A stretch of 64,000 bases of DNA, taken from Rhodothermia bacterium. Its GTDB lineage: Bacteria; Bacteroidota; Rhodothermia; Rhodothermales; UBA2364. The notes beneath the pieces are model-generated. The model saw nothing but the letters and a program-made list of their open reading frames with translations, was not told where the DNA came from and did not search any database. Below, in pieces: positions 54,670-63,319 of the stretch. Location: contig JAFLBZ010000016.1 in NCBI GenBank assembly GCA_017303715.1, positions 24,719-88,718 of the forward strand, read 5' to 3'. How positions within the stretch are numbered: position 1 is the first letter of the stretch; each line of letters starts with the position of its first letter. The translations under genes and the position numbers were made by a program.

Positions 54670-56484
54670 ATGCTACGTAGCTTAGAGACCTTCGATTTTG
54701 TTATGCTTTTTGTGCTGCTCCTGCTCATGCCTACGGCAGGACTATGGGTGGCGTTCTTCCGACGAAAAAGTTCCGAGACGTATTTCCTCGCCGGACGTTC
54801 GCTAAAATGGTGGGCCGTAGCGGGTTCTATTTTCGGTACAAATATCAACTCCTCGCACCTGATCGGCATGTTGGGCATCGGGTACTCGGTAGGGTTTGCA
54901 CAGAGCCATTACGAAGTCTTGGCCGTGCCCGCTGTCTTGTTGCTTTGCTATGTTTTTGTTCCCATCTACAGAAAAAGACAGGTTTTCACCCTCTCACAGT
55001 ATTTAGAACATCGGTACAATGAACATGCACGATTGGTTTATACCATCATCATGATTTTATTGATCTTGGTACAATTAATTGCAGGATTTTACATTGGCGG
55101 TCGTACCATCGCCTTGTTGTTCCAAGGGATGGACTTTCAAATTCTATATTGGCAGGGCGTAATGCTCATTGCTTTAGTGGCCTGCAGCTATACCATTTGG
55201 GGTGGGATGGAGTCTATCGTTATCACTGACAACATTCAAACAGCGATGATGCTAATTGCTGGTGTTGTTGTGGCCATTTTCACCTTCTCCCAACCCGAAA
55301 TCGGCGGCTTTTTTGGTTTGATGGCTTTAGACCAGCGTATGCCATTAGAGGCACAGAAAATGCACCTCTATTTGCCCTCAAACCATCCCAACCTGCCATG
55401 GACGGGTATTTTTACAGGCTTGGTTGTGGCGCATTCGTTTTATTGGACTACCAACCAATATTTGGTACAAAGAACACTCGCCGCTAATAGCGACTATGAG
55501 GCCAAATTAGGCATTATTGCTTCTGGTTTTCTGAAATTAACGGTTCCCTTTTTCTCCATTGCAACTGGTGTTGCAGCGGCCTATGTCTTTAAGTCCCGCT
55601 TCGGAGAAGCCTCCATCATGCCTGATGATGCCTTCCTTAAATTGGTAGAAATTGTAATCCCGATGGGTTGGGGGCTAACGGGGATGATCCTTGCAGGGTT
55701 AACGGCAGCAACTTTTTCATCGGTAGATTCGATGATGAACTCCGCAACCACGTTACTTTCCTTGGATGTGTATAAAAAGTACATTAAACCCGATGCCGAC
55801 GATGCACATATGCTCCGGTTTGGCCGGATAGCCATTTTTGTAATGGTGGCCATTGCTGCTTGGCTGGCTTTATGGACGTATAGCCCCAGTTCAAAAGACA
55901 ACTTTTTCCTGACCCTAACCGCTCGGCAATCGTACCTGACACCGGGCGTGGTTGCCGCCTTCTTTGTCGGAATTTTATGGCGACGCGCACACCCACGTGC
56001 AGCCGTTATTACCATGTTTATCGCCCCTTTTTTGGCTTGGGGTATCGAGACAATTTACGCCATGATAGCAACCTCTTCACCCGGCCTTGCAGCCATGTTT
56101 GGCGAAAAGCTCAACTTTCTGCACCGTATTTTCCTCACATTGGTATCGTGTGTGAGCCTACATATTGGTCTAAGTTGGTTGTGGCGCCATAAGGTGGAAG
56201 AATATCCAGCATTGGACTTGACAATATCGGTGAAGGATGTCGTAAAATGGACGATGTTGTTCTTGGTCTTACAAATTCCACTGATCGCCTTTATTGTTTC
56301 CGGCTGGTTCTCTGCACAAACCATTGCTTTTCCGGCAGCCCTCATTCCAATGGCCATATTCTTGTGGAACTTCCGACAAATGCCCCATGACGAAGAAGTA
56401 CAAGGGAAATTATTGCGTTCAGACTTGTTCTATTCTGGTTTGTTGAGTTCCTGTACCGTATTTATTTTGTATTACTTCGCATAA
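54670..56484 (+). CDS. Sodium:solute symporter (SSS family)
   Basis: A 604-residue sodium-coupled importer with about 13-14 membrane segments, longer than many SSS proteins. Family features are SSETYFLAGRSLKWWAVAGSIFGTNINSSHLIGMLGIGY near residue 35, RKRQVFTLSQYLEHRYN near 100, ACSYTIWGGMESIVITDNIQTAMM near 175, WTTNQYLVQRTLAANSDYEAK near 260 and LAGLTAATFSSVDSMMNSATTLLSLDVYKKYI near 340, the last with the conserved Ser pair of the second sodium site. It is the third gene of the receptor-monooxygenase-symporter group and would move the imported compound across the inner membrane. A terminator follows. Confidence 0.93.
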   Translation: MLRSLETFDFVMLFVLLLLMPTAGLWVAFFRRKSSETYFLAGRSLKWWAVAGSIFGTNINSSHLIGMLGIGYSVGFAQSHYEVLAVPAVLLLCYVFVPIYRKRQVFTLSQYLEHRYNEHARLVYTIIMILLILVQLIAGFYIGGRTIALLFQGMDFQILYWQGVMLIALVACSYTIWGGMESIVITDNIQTAMMLIAGVVVAIFTFSQPEIGGFFGLMALDQRMPLEAQKMHLYLPSNHPNLPWTGIFTGLVVAHSFYWTTNQYLVQRTLAANSDYEAKLGIIASGFLKLTVPFFSIATGVAAAYVFKSRFGEASIMPDDAFLKLVEIVIPMGWGLTGMILAGLTAATFSSVDSMMNSATTLLSLDVYKKYIKPDADDAHMLRFGRIAIFVMVAIAAWLALWTYSPSSKDNFFLTLTARQSYLTPGVVAAFFVGILWRRAHPRAAVITMFIAPFLAWGIETIYAMIATSSPGLAAMFGEKLNFLHRIFLTLVSCVSLHIGLSWLWRHKVEEYPALDLTISVKDVVKWTMLFLVLQIPLIAFIVSGWFSAQTIAFPAALIPMAIFLWNFRQMPHDEEVQGKLLRSDLFYSGLLSSCTVFILYYFA

Positions 56485-56528
56485 CGGTTATAACTTCAGC
56501 GAATAGCGCGGCTACGATTTTCTTTCGT

Positions 56529-56583
56529 GAGGTACAAGTCTTAATCCTTATTGGGGAAACAGACGTGTACCTCGCTTTTTTTT
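56529..56583 (+). terminator. Terminator of the receptor-monooxygenase-symporter group
   Basis: GAGGTACA pairs with TGTACCTC across a long loop; eight T follow within three bases. An AGTCT/AGAC pair inside the loop may extend the stem. Confidence 0.8.
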
Positions 56584-57151
56584 GCGCCGATCACCCGCTT
56601 GGAGGCTCCTTAATCCTTACAAAAGTAATTGGCTTTAACTTATTGTAATTAAACGAATTAACCTATCCAAGTTAACCTGATTTATACCCTGAAACACTTC
56701 AAGGAATTGGCTAACGATAAGCTTAAGAGCCATATTGCTGATAAGAAAATGCTGCCACAATGGTGCTAAGGAGTTAGCTCCTTGACGAGGGTCGGACTTG
56801 TAGGGAATCATGACAATCGTTCAATCTGCTCGATAACGGATACTAAACCCATTTGGAAGCAAGGCTGTGGTTGAACACATGTTCACCGAAAAACATGGAA
56901 ACCCGTTGGATGGTTGTAAGGGGATTTTGACCTGAAATTGAAGGTGGCTTTGGCTATTCAAAAAGGATACGTTACCCTACTTTGCTATTTCGAATGGATA
57001 TTAGGACAGTTTCTAATGGGTATTCTGCGGAAAAACTTTGCGGATATTCAACAAACATTGCCCTTCCTTTTCTTATGAACTATGAATGGCTTTATATTTA
57101 TTTGTAAATTGCAAATTTGCACCGACATTCCTTATCCGATCAACCGAACGT
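56584..57151. other. Long intergenic region, no gene recognised
   Basis: About 570 bases before the mla operon. Short open pieces in different frames follow each other (LKHFKELANDKLKSHIADKK at 56692, a 46-codon frame near 56935-57078), which could be the remains of a decayed gene, but no family is recognisable. A small hairpin AAGGAGTTAGCTCCTT is at 56768-56783. The modules of the repeat islands are not present here. Confidence 0.35.
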
Positions 57152-57916
57152 ATGTTCATTTTTATTCAAAACACAGTCCAAAATGCCATTATTGAAATTG
57201 GTCGGTACTGTTTATTGATGTGGCAAGCCTTTAAAGCAGCAACAGAATTCCGAACCTATTACCAAAATTTGCTCACACAAATGGTCAAGATTGGAATAGA
57301 TTCCTTACCTATCGTTTTATTAACCGCTGTTTTTACAGGCGCTGTAACAACCGTTCAATCTGCTTATCAACTTGTTTCCCCCTTCATCCCGCGCAGTGTC
57401 ATCGGTGGGGTGGTCTCCCCCTCCATCATCTTAGAACTTGGTGCTGTTTTGCCCGCTTTGGTTTTGGCAGGACGGATTGGGGCGCGGATCGCTGCCGAGC
57501 TTGGAACCATGCGTGTGACTGAACAAGTAGATGCTTTAGAAGCGATGGGCTTAAATTCCATCGGTTTCTTGGTCGTTCCAAGGGTTCTGGCCGGAATTTC
57601 GATGTTCCCCTTGCTGTATATCGCCGCCACGATCGTGGGGATTGGTGGTGCGATGATCGCTGGTGAGGTATCAGCCGATTTGCCAGCACAAGAGTTTTTA
57701 AAAGGTGCAAGACAGTTCTTCAATGCTTTTGATCCGGTTTTTGGCCTGATCAAAGCATGTGTATTTGGGTTTCTGATAACATCCATCTCTTGTTCAAAGG
57801 GTTATTACACCTCTGGCGGTGCAGAGGGCGTTGGCAATAGCACCACACAAGCAGCCGTTACAAGTTGTATTTTTGTGTTGTTATCGGACTATCTCCTTGC
57901 CGAATTATTGCTCTAA
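57152..57916 (+). CDS. mlaE: MlaE-type ABC permease for phospholipid transport
   Basis: A 254-residue inner-membrane permease of the Mla lipid-transport system. The ATG at 57152 starts MFIFIQNTVQNAIIEIG; the longer frame from 57086 adds unrelated residues. The family core is FRTYYQNLLTQMVKIGIDSLPIVLLTAVFTGAVTTVQ near residue 35, ELGAVLPALVLAGRIGARIAAELGTMRVTEQVDALEAMG near 92-130, and CSKGYYTSGGAEGVGNSTTQAAVTSC near 215. It is the first gene of mlaEFD, 11 bases before mlaF. The complex moves phospholipids between inner and outer membranes. Confidence 0.95.
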   Translation: MFIFIQNTVQNAIIEIGRYCLLMWQAFKAATEFRTYYQNLLTQMVKIGIDSLPIVLLTAVFTGAVTTVQSAYQLVSPFIPRSVIGGVVSPSIILELGAVLPALVLAGRIGARIAAELGTMRVTEQVDALEAMGLNSIGFLVVPRVLAGISMFPLLYIAATIVGIGGAMIAGEVSADLPAQEFLKGARQFFNAFDPVFGLIKACVFGFLITSISCSKGYYTSGGAEGVGNSTTQAAVTSCIFVLLSDYLLAELLL

Positions 57917-57927
57917 ACCTCGGTTTT

Positions 57928-58668
57928 ATGATTGTTGTAGAAAACCTTACCAAGCGCTTCGACGGTAAAATCGTCCTAAACAATGTATCATTGGAAATCC
58001 ACGAGGGTGAAACATTCGCCATAATCGGGCGCTCGGGATCGGGCAAAAGCGTTTTGATGAAGCACGTCATTGGCCTGATGAAACCGGACGAAGGCCGTGT
58101 ATGGATTGACGATGTGGACATCAACAAGGTGTCTTACAAAGAATTACGTAATGTACGCCAAAAATTTGGTGTATTGTTCCAAGGTGGTGCTTTGTTCGAC
58201 TCCATGAATGCATTCGATAATGTGGCGTTCCCGTTGCGCATGTTTACCCGAATGAGAGAAGCCGAGATAGAAGACCGCGTCAACGAGTGCCTCTCGGTGG
58301 TTTCACTGCCAGATGCTGGTAAAAAGCGCATTTCCGAGCTTTCCGGCGGGATGCAGAAGCGCGTTGCTTGCGCAAGAGCCATCGCCCTAAAACCAAAATA
58401 TGTCTTCTATGACGAACCCAACTCCGGTTTAGACCCTTTAACCTCTGGCACCATCAACGATTTGATTGCCACTTTATCTAAAAAGGAACGTGTGACTGGA
58501 ATTGTTGTAACACATGATATGCACTCCGTCCTCAAAATTGCAGACCGCGCAGCCTTTATTCACCAAGGAAACCTGCATTGGCTCGGAACAGTAGAAGACC
58601 TGCACCGGAGTACGGATGCAACCTTGTTGGCGTTTGTGAAAGCGAGTGAATACAAAATCGGACACTAA
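57928..58668 (+). CDS. mlaF: MlaF-type ABC ATPase for phospholipid transport
   Basis: A 246-residue ATPase that powers the MlaE permease. The ATG at 57928 gives MIVVENLTKRFDGKIVL; the open frame extends back into mlaE. Walker A is GRSGSGKSVLMKH near residue 36, the Q-loop is FGVLFQGGALFDSMNAFDNVAFPLR near 83, the signature is ELSGGMQKRVACARAIAL near 138, and Walker B is YVFYDEPNSGLDPLTS near 158, with the switch histidine in VVTHDM near 195. These are the Mla/Ttg2A-type features. Confidence 0.96.
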   Translation: MIVVENLTKRFDGKIVLNNVSLEIHEGETFAIIGRSGSGKSVLMKHVIGLMKPDEGRVWIDDVDINKVSYKELRNVRQKFGVLFQGGALFDSMNAFDNVAFPLRMFTRMREAEIEDRVNECLSVVSLPDAGKKRISELSGGMQKRVACARAIALKPKYVFYDEPNSGLDPLTSGTINDLIATLSKKERVTGIVVTHDMHSVLKIADRAAFIHQGNLHWLGTVEDLHRSTDATLLAFVKASEYKIGH

Positions 58669-58730
58669 AATTAAATCTCTAAATCCTTATCTTTAAAAAG
58701 ATTAGGGGCTTTAAACAAAAAACATCTTTT

Positions 58731-59723
58731 ATGAAACACGCCAACGAACTAAAAGTGGGCTTAATGGTCATCATCTTCTCGGTATTGGGCTTCATTGGCT
58801 TCAGGTTCATGCAAAACCTTCCGGCGGTTGGGGGCACTTACGAATTGGTCACGTCTTTTAAAGCTGCTGATGGGATTATTGTCTCCACACCCGTGAAAAT
58901 TCGTGGATTGGTGATTGGGAAAGTCTCCGCATTGGAGTTTAATAACGACAAAAGCGAAGTGGTGGTTCGTATGCAAATAGACAAAGAAGTCAGTATTCCC
59001 AAAGACTCGCAAGTGGTGCTGGAAGGGGTAGATGGGGTTGGCGGAATCCGGATGGAGGTCTGGCCCGGTAGTCCACAAGCCGAAGTCCTCAAAGACGGTG
59101 GATACATAAAACCCATTCAAAAACCGGAAATGATTGCAAACCTCGCCGGAAAAGCAAATAGTATTGTAAGTAAATTGGATAGCGTCATGTTGGCTGCCAA
59201 TTTCAGAATGGATGATGTTGGGCGGATGATCAACGACCCAAATGGCGCTGTAAATACGACCGTAGGAAATGCCAATGATATGATCCTAACCCTCACAAGC
59301 ACTATACAATCCTTAAAAGGCATCGTTACAGCACAACAAGTTGCCATAGAGAACATTATGCGCAACGCCGAAGTGGCAACACGTAGCGCAAATTCTGCGG
59401 TGAATAATGTGAATAATCTAACTTCAGATGCTCGCCGCTTTACCAGTACCCAAACCGATTCTGTGGCGCGTGCCCTGCAAAACATGAACCGTTTGCTCGA
59501 AACAACCAAACAAACCGTTGCCGGACTACAGGTTACCACACAGCACCTCAACACCATAACCGGCCAAATTGCCAACGGAAATGGCTCTGTGGGTCGCTTG
59601 TTGAACGACCAATCGCAACTGTACAACCGTATAGACTCCCTCACCGTGAAGCTCAATGGCGTGATGCAAGACTTGAAGGCAAATCCTCGTAAGTACCTTC
59701 GCGGTGTCGTTCGGGTCTTCTGA
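58731..59723 (+). CDS. mlaD: MlaD-type MCE-domain lipid-binding protein
   Basis: A 330-residue substrate-binding subunit anchored by one N-terminal membrane segment (VGLMVIIFSVLGFIGFRFMQNLP near residue 10). The MCE domain spans about residues 35-115: YELVTSFKAADGIIVSTPVKIRGLVIGKVSAL, then VSIPKDSQVVLEGVDGVGGIRMEVWPG. The C-terminal half (about 130-310) is a long helical, Asn/Thr/Gln-rich region (QNMNRLLETTKQTVAGLQVTTQHLNTI) that may form a helical barrel or needle as in other MCE proteins. It follows mlaF by 62 bases and completes the mlaEFD set. Confidence 0.93.
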   Translation: MKHANELKVGLMVIIFSVLGFIGFRFMQNLPAVGGTYELVTSFKAADGIIVSTPVKIRGLVIGKVSALEFNNDKSEVVVRMQIDKEVSIPKDSQVVLEGVDGVGGIRMEVWPGSPQAEVLKDGGYIKPIQKPEMIANLAGKANSIVSKLDSVMLAANFRMDDVGRMINDPNGAVNTTVGNANDMILTLTSTIQSLKGIVTAQQVAIENIMRNAEVATRSANSAVNNVNNLTSDARRFTSTQTDSVARALQNMNRLLETTKQTVAGLQVTTQHLNTITGQIANGNGSVGRLLNDQSQLYNRIDSLTVKLNGVMQDLKANPRKYLRGVVRVF

Positions 59724-59887
59724 CCTTGTATTCCGATCCTCCTTTTTGTATTATATCTGGGTTAAGGGTTGGGGTGTTGGATTGGTAACGTCGAACCGTC
59801 CAGCGCTCCAGCCTTTTCCTTTTTATTTCTGGCGCTTCGACATATCCCGCTCTACACCATTCCTTAAACTAAACAGTGTTAAGTTTT

Positions 59888-59899
59888 CGCTTGCAAGCG
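59888..59899. promoter_or_regulatory. Perfect 12-bp palindrome upstream of the aldehyde dehydrogenase gene
   Basis: CGCTTGCAAGCG is self-complementary and is followed by CTTTTTTAGCG, so GCGCT/AGCGC can also pair. It lies 75 bases before the ATG at 59974. It may be an operator or part of a weak terminator for the mla operon; the remainder of 59724-59973 shows no gene. Confidence 0.35.
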
Positions 59900-59973
59900 C
59901 TTTTTTAGCGCGGTATCTTGGTACGTAACGAATCTTAACCCGAGCCCCCTTTCCCGTTAAATCTTGGACTTAT

Positions 59974-61584
59974 ATGGAACTTGCCTTAAAACCCGAAACA
60001 AAAGTAGTAGCCCCGACAGAATCGCTCTGGACAGACCGCGTCTCGGCACAAACCTTTTTAAATTTATCTCATCGGGTTGTGAGACGCGGAAGAAATCACA
60101 AAACCTTCACCGTCTCTTCTCCCATCAACCGGCAAGTTTTAGGGGAATTGCCGCTGTGTGGTGAAAATGATGTGGAAGAAGCCCTACACCGCGCCAAAGC
60201 AGCCCAACACTTATGGGAGGCCGTGCCTATAAAAGAGCGTGTCGCCATCCTACAGCGCTATCACGATTTGGTCTTGGAACGCAAAGAAATGTTGTTGGAC
60301 GTCATGCAAATGGAAACTGGGAAAGCCCGCATTCACGCCTTTGAAGAGATTTTTGATGTCGCCCTTAATGCCCGATATTATTCTAATGTAGCGCCGGACT
60401 TGCTCGCACCCACTTCCAGAAATGGCGCTATTCCCCTCCTGACCGATACCACCGAATACCATCACCCCGTTGGCATTGTTGGTATCATCGCCCCTTGGAA
60501 TTACCCCTTGACCTTGGCCATCTCGGACGCCATTCCCGCTTTGTTGGCGGGGAATGCGGTTGTCCTTAAACCGGCTGAACAAACCTCTTACACTGCATTA
60601 TTGGGCTTAGAATTGCTGATTGAAGCGGGTTTGCCTACTGATATTTTCCAAATCGTTACGGGAATTGGTTCCGACATCGGGCCAGCCCTCATTGCCGGAT
60701 CGGACTTTTTGATGTTTACTGGAAGTACCGCAACAGGACGCAAAGTGGCCACACAAGCCGGAGAGCACCTGATCAAATGTTCGATGGAGTTAGGTGGAAA
60801 AAACCCAATGGTTGTTTTAGAGGACGCGGATGTTGCCGCCGCTGCCGCTGGGGCCGTTCGCGGAAGTTTTGGGAATGCAGGACAGTTGTGTATCTCCTTC
60901 GAGCGCATCTATGTTGCAGCAAACATTTATGAAGCCTTCAAAAAAGCCTTTATCCAAAAAACCGAGGCCATGCGCTTAGGAACGGCTTTTAATCACGAAG
61001 TGGAAATGGGGTCACTATCTTCGAAAATGCAATTGGATAAGGTACAAGCCCATGTTGAGGATGCCCTTCAAAAAGGGGCTACCGTGCTGAGTGGTGGTAC
61101 TGCACGGCCAGACCTTGGGCCGTATTTCTTTTCGCCAACCATTTTAGAAAACGTTACACCGGAAATGGCACTATTCCGAGAAGAAACCTTTGGACCAGTG
61201 GTTGCCTTGTACCCATTTAACAGCGACGATGAAGCCATCCGAATGGCGAACGACACCATCTATGGGCTTAATGCCGCCGTCTGGTCGAAAAATACCAATC
61301 GGGCACTTGCTGTTGCACGCAAAATAAAAGCGGGAACCGTAAACATTAACGAAACCTATGGTGCAACTTGGGCTTCATTAGATGCCCCTATGGGCGGCAT
61401 GAAAGCATCTGGTATTGGCAGGCGGCACGGAGCAGAAGGCATTCTGAAATATACCGAAAGCCAGACCATTTCCATCCAGCGGATTGCGCCTATTGCAAAA
61501 CCCGATTTCCTGACCGGAAGCCAGTTTGCGGATGTGATGACCATTGCCGCTAAAGTCTTCAAATGGCTGCCCGGCATTAAATAA
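59974..61584 (+). CDS. Aldehyde dehydrogenase (NAD(P)+-dependent, succinate-semialdehyde type)
   Basis: A 536-residue oxidoreductase that converts an aldehyde to its acid. The N-terminus is about 40 residues longer than usual. Motifs: IIAPWNYPLTLAISDAIPALLAGNAVVLKPAEQTSYTA near residue 170, MFTGSTATGRKVA near 248, the catalytic glutamate in MELGGKNPMVVLED near 271, and the catalytic cysteine C306 in FGNAGQLCISFERIYV. The C-terminal REETFGPVVALYPFNSDDEAI near 407 completes the family. It resembles the succinate-semialdehyde/long-chain-aldehyde group. The acyl-reductase-like SDR gene starts 35 bases after it, so fatty aldehyde turnover is a reasonable guess. Confidence 0.94.
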   Translation: MELALKPETKVVAPTESLWTDRVSAQTFLNLSHRVVRRGRNHKTFTVSSPINRQVLGELPLCGENDVEEALHRAKAAQHLWEAVPIKERVAILQRYHDLVLERKEMLLDVMQMETGKARIHAFEEIFDVALNARYYSNVAPDLLAPTSRNGAIPLLTDTTEYHHPVGIVGIIAPWNYPLTLAISDAIPALLAGNAVVLKPAEQTSYTALLGLELLIEAGLPTDIFQIVTGIGSDIGPALIAGSDFLMFTGSTATGRKVATQAGEHLIKCSMELGGKNPMVVLEDADVAAAAAGAVRGSFGNAGQLCISFERIYVAANIYEAFKKAFIQKTEAMRLGTAFNHEVEMGSLSSKMQLDKVQAHVEDALQKGATVLSGGTARPDLGPYFFSPTILENVTPEMALFREETFGPVVALYPFNSDDEAIRMANDTIYGLNAAVWSKNTNRALAVARKIKAGTVNINETYGATWASLDAPMGGMKASGIGRRHGAEGILKYTESQTISIQRIAPIAKPDFLTGSQFADVMTIAAKVFKWLPGIK

Positions 61585-61619
61585 TCTATACTTTTTGCTC
61601 ATTTAAACCCAGAATAGCC

Positions 61620-62714
61620 ATGCCTACCATCTTTTTAACGGGTTTCCCGGGCTTTCTCGGCTCGGCGTTGGTAGAACGTTTGTTAGACCGGACACCACAA
61701 GAAACGACCATCTCTTGCCTCATACAACCACGTTGGCGAGGTCTGGCGGAACAAAAAGCCTTTTCTTTGGAACGCCAAAAAACAATGAGAATCGGGCGTA
61801 TTCGCTTGGTTGAAGGCGATATCACCCACCCCGGTCTTGGCTTGGGTGAGGCTTATACGTCGCTTCAGGAAGAAACAGTAGAGATCTACCATTTAGCAGC
61901 AGTCTATGACTTGAGCGTAAAACGCGAGTTTGCCTTTCGGGTCAATGTGGAAGGGACACGGAACGTGTTGGACTTTGCCGAGGGCTGTAAAAACCTGTCG
62001 CGGTTCCAATATGTTAGTACGTGCTACGTGAGTGGCCGATACGAAGGCGTATTTACCGAACAAGACCTCGAAAAAGGGCAGCGATTTAATAATTTTTACG
62101 AAGAAACAAAATACCTTGCTGAAGTGGAAGTGCAACGCAGGATGAAGGCTGGGCTTCCTGTAACCATTTATCGCCCTGGAATCGTGGTAGGGGATTCAAA
62201 AACCGGACAAACACAGAAATACGATGGGCCATATGCCATCCTGCGCTTTTTAATGAACCAACTTTCTTTAGCGGTTATGCCTGTTATTGGCGATACCAAA
62301 AGTTTTACCGTCAACATCGTCCCGCAAGACTTTGTGATCGAGTCCATTGCTTACCTAAGTGCGCAAACCACTTCAGTAAATAAAGTTTATCAATTGGCGA
62401 ATCCTTCACCGCCTACGGTGAGCGAACTCATAGACCTTTTTGCGGGTGCTGTGCACCGCTTGGTGGTTCCCGTTCCTTTGCCGAAGATGCTCGTCAAGAC
62501 CGCATTGGAATATCTGCCCTATGCCCAAGACCTGACAGGGATCACCACCGATGCCGTGGAGTACTTTACACATCCTACAACCTATACCAGCGAAAACACC
62601 ATAAACGACCTTAAAGACACCAATATTTCCTGCCCGCCCCTCGAAGCATATGTGGGAACAATGGTTCAGTACGTCCAGAACCATCCAGATATTTCTCCAA
62701 AGGCTATGGTTTAG
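61620..62714 (+). CDS. Extended SDR, acyl-reductase (male-sterility type) like
   Basis: A 364-residue NAD(P)-binding protein of the extended short-chain dehydrogenase group. The nucleotide loop TGFPGFLGSALVERLL is at residue 7, LVEGDITHPGLGL near 62, IYHLAAVYDLSVKREFAFRVNVEGTRNVL near 90, the Tyr-x3-Lys active site YEETKYLAEVEV near 157, and IYRPGIVVGDSKTG near 180. The NAAD-type features and the GFLG loop fit fatty-acyl-CoA or thioester reductase domains, but an epimerase/dehydratase is possible. It probably works with the preceding aldehyde dehydrogenase. The right boundary of normal chromosome lies at its stop codon. Confidence 0.82.
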   Translation: MPTIFLTGFPGFLGSALVERLLDRTPQETTISCLIQPRWRGLAEQKAFSLERQKTMRIGRIRLVEGDITHPGLGLGEAYTSLQEETVEIYHLAAVYDLSVKREFAFRVNVEGTRNVLDFAEGCKNLSRFQYVSTCYVSGRYEGVFTEQDLEKGQRFNNFYEETKYLAEVEVQRRMKAGLPVTIYRPGIVVGDSKTGQTQKYDGPYAILRFLMNQLSLAVMPVIGDTKSFTVNIVPQDFVIESIAYLSAQTTSVNKVYQLANPSPPTVSELIDLFAGAVHRLVVPVPLPKMLVKTALEYLPYAQDLTGITTDAVEYFTHPTTYTSENTINDLKDTNISCPPLEAYVGTMVQYVQNHPDISPKAMV

Positions 62715-62720
62715 GACTTC

Positions 62721-62979
62721 AAATTCGAGGTTTAGGAGGAGCTTTTGTTACTTCTCATACCACCATTGGCAAGTATGAACGTGATGAGATGACACCAAGC
62801 ATTGATGCCGCAAAAAACTGGCAAAGATTTTAGATACTACGGTAGGTTATCTTTTGGGAGAGAATGACGAAGCCAATTTGTTTAAAGACCCTAAAATGTT
62901 GCAACGCTTTCAAGACATTTCGGTACCACCCGAAAAAGAAAAAGAATGTTTACTTACTACCGTTGACCACTTTGATTAA
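62721..62979 (+). pseudogene. Frameshifted remnant of an XRE-family regulator
   Basis: A decayed helix-turn-helix repressor. The first frame encodes SHTTIGKYERDEMTPSIDAA (from 62753), the recognition helix and following turn of an XRE domain, and then stops at 62831. One base further on, the second frame continues it exactly: KLAKILDTTVGYLLGENDE and then LFKDPKMLQRFQDISV and KECLLTTVDHF. The break is in a run of six A at 62812-62817; one more A would restore the frame. A second shift near 62974 would let the protein end at 63004. The N-terminal helices are missing, as if cut at the end of the SDR gene. A sequencing error in the A-run cannot explain both shifts and the lost start. Confidence 0.8.
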
Positions 62980-63002
62980 GTCCGCTAAAATTAATGCAAT
63001 GT

Positions 63003-63028
63003 AAAAAGCCCCTATTCGGGGCTTTTTA
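63003..63028 (-). terminator. Terminator overlapping the end of the immunity gene
   Basis: AAAAAGCCCC pairs perfectly with GGGGCTTTTT around a five-base loop, with T-runs on both sides. The stop codon of the minus-strand gene (63012-63014) lies in the hairpin, partly in its loop, and its last codons form one arm. Confidence 0.85.
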
Positions 63029-63317
63029 TTTCAATCAGTTTTATGATTTTTTCTAAAGAGTTAAGATAATCTTCACATTCTTGATAAACTTCCTTATCAT
63101 CTTCTAAATTTCTAAACTCATATAGCCTTTGCCTCATTTCTTGAAATAGGTTAACACTATATGTTTTCTTTTCTCCTGCTAAAAGAGAGGTTGTCAAACC
63201 ATAATAGTATCCATCCAAATCTGTAAGTTCTTCAACCCATTCAGCAAAATCATCATTATCTGGAAATGATGGGAATTTTACTCCCCTATGCTTTTCTAAA
63301 ATTTCCTTTGCGTTCAT
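63012..63317 (-). CDS. Probable immunity protein for the adjacent toxin
   Basis: A 101-residue acidic, soluble, helical protein (MNAKEILEKHRGVKFPSFPDN start; the frame is open 14 codons further inside the toxin gene). It follows the toxin gene stop by two bases, the normal place for a cognate immunity gene of a polymorphic toxin. Its sequence (DDFAEWVEELTDLDGYYYGL, then a helical stretch NLFQEMRQRLYEFRNLEDDKEVYQECEDYLNSL) looks like small immunity proteins but matches no family that I can name. The local sequence is far richer in A+T than the rest of the window, which suggests recent acquisition. Confidence 0.7.
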   Translation of the reverse strand: MNAKEILEKHRGVKFPSFPDNDDFAEWVEELTDLDGYYYGLTTSLLAGEKKTYSVNLFQEMRQRLYEFRNLEDDKEVYQECEDYLNSLEKIIKLIEIKSPE

Positions 63318-63319
63318 AT

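Noticed and set aside
59888..59914. Confident terminator of the mla operon
   Set aside because: The palindrome CGCTTGCAAGCG has no loop, and the alternative GCGCT/AGCGC hairpin has its T-run inside the loop; it also lies 165 bases after mlaD.
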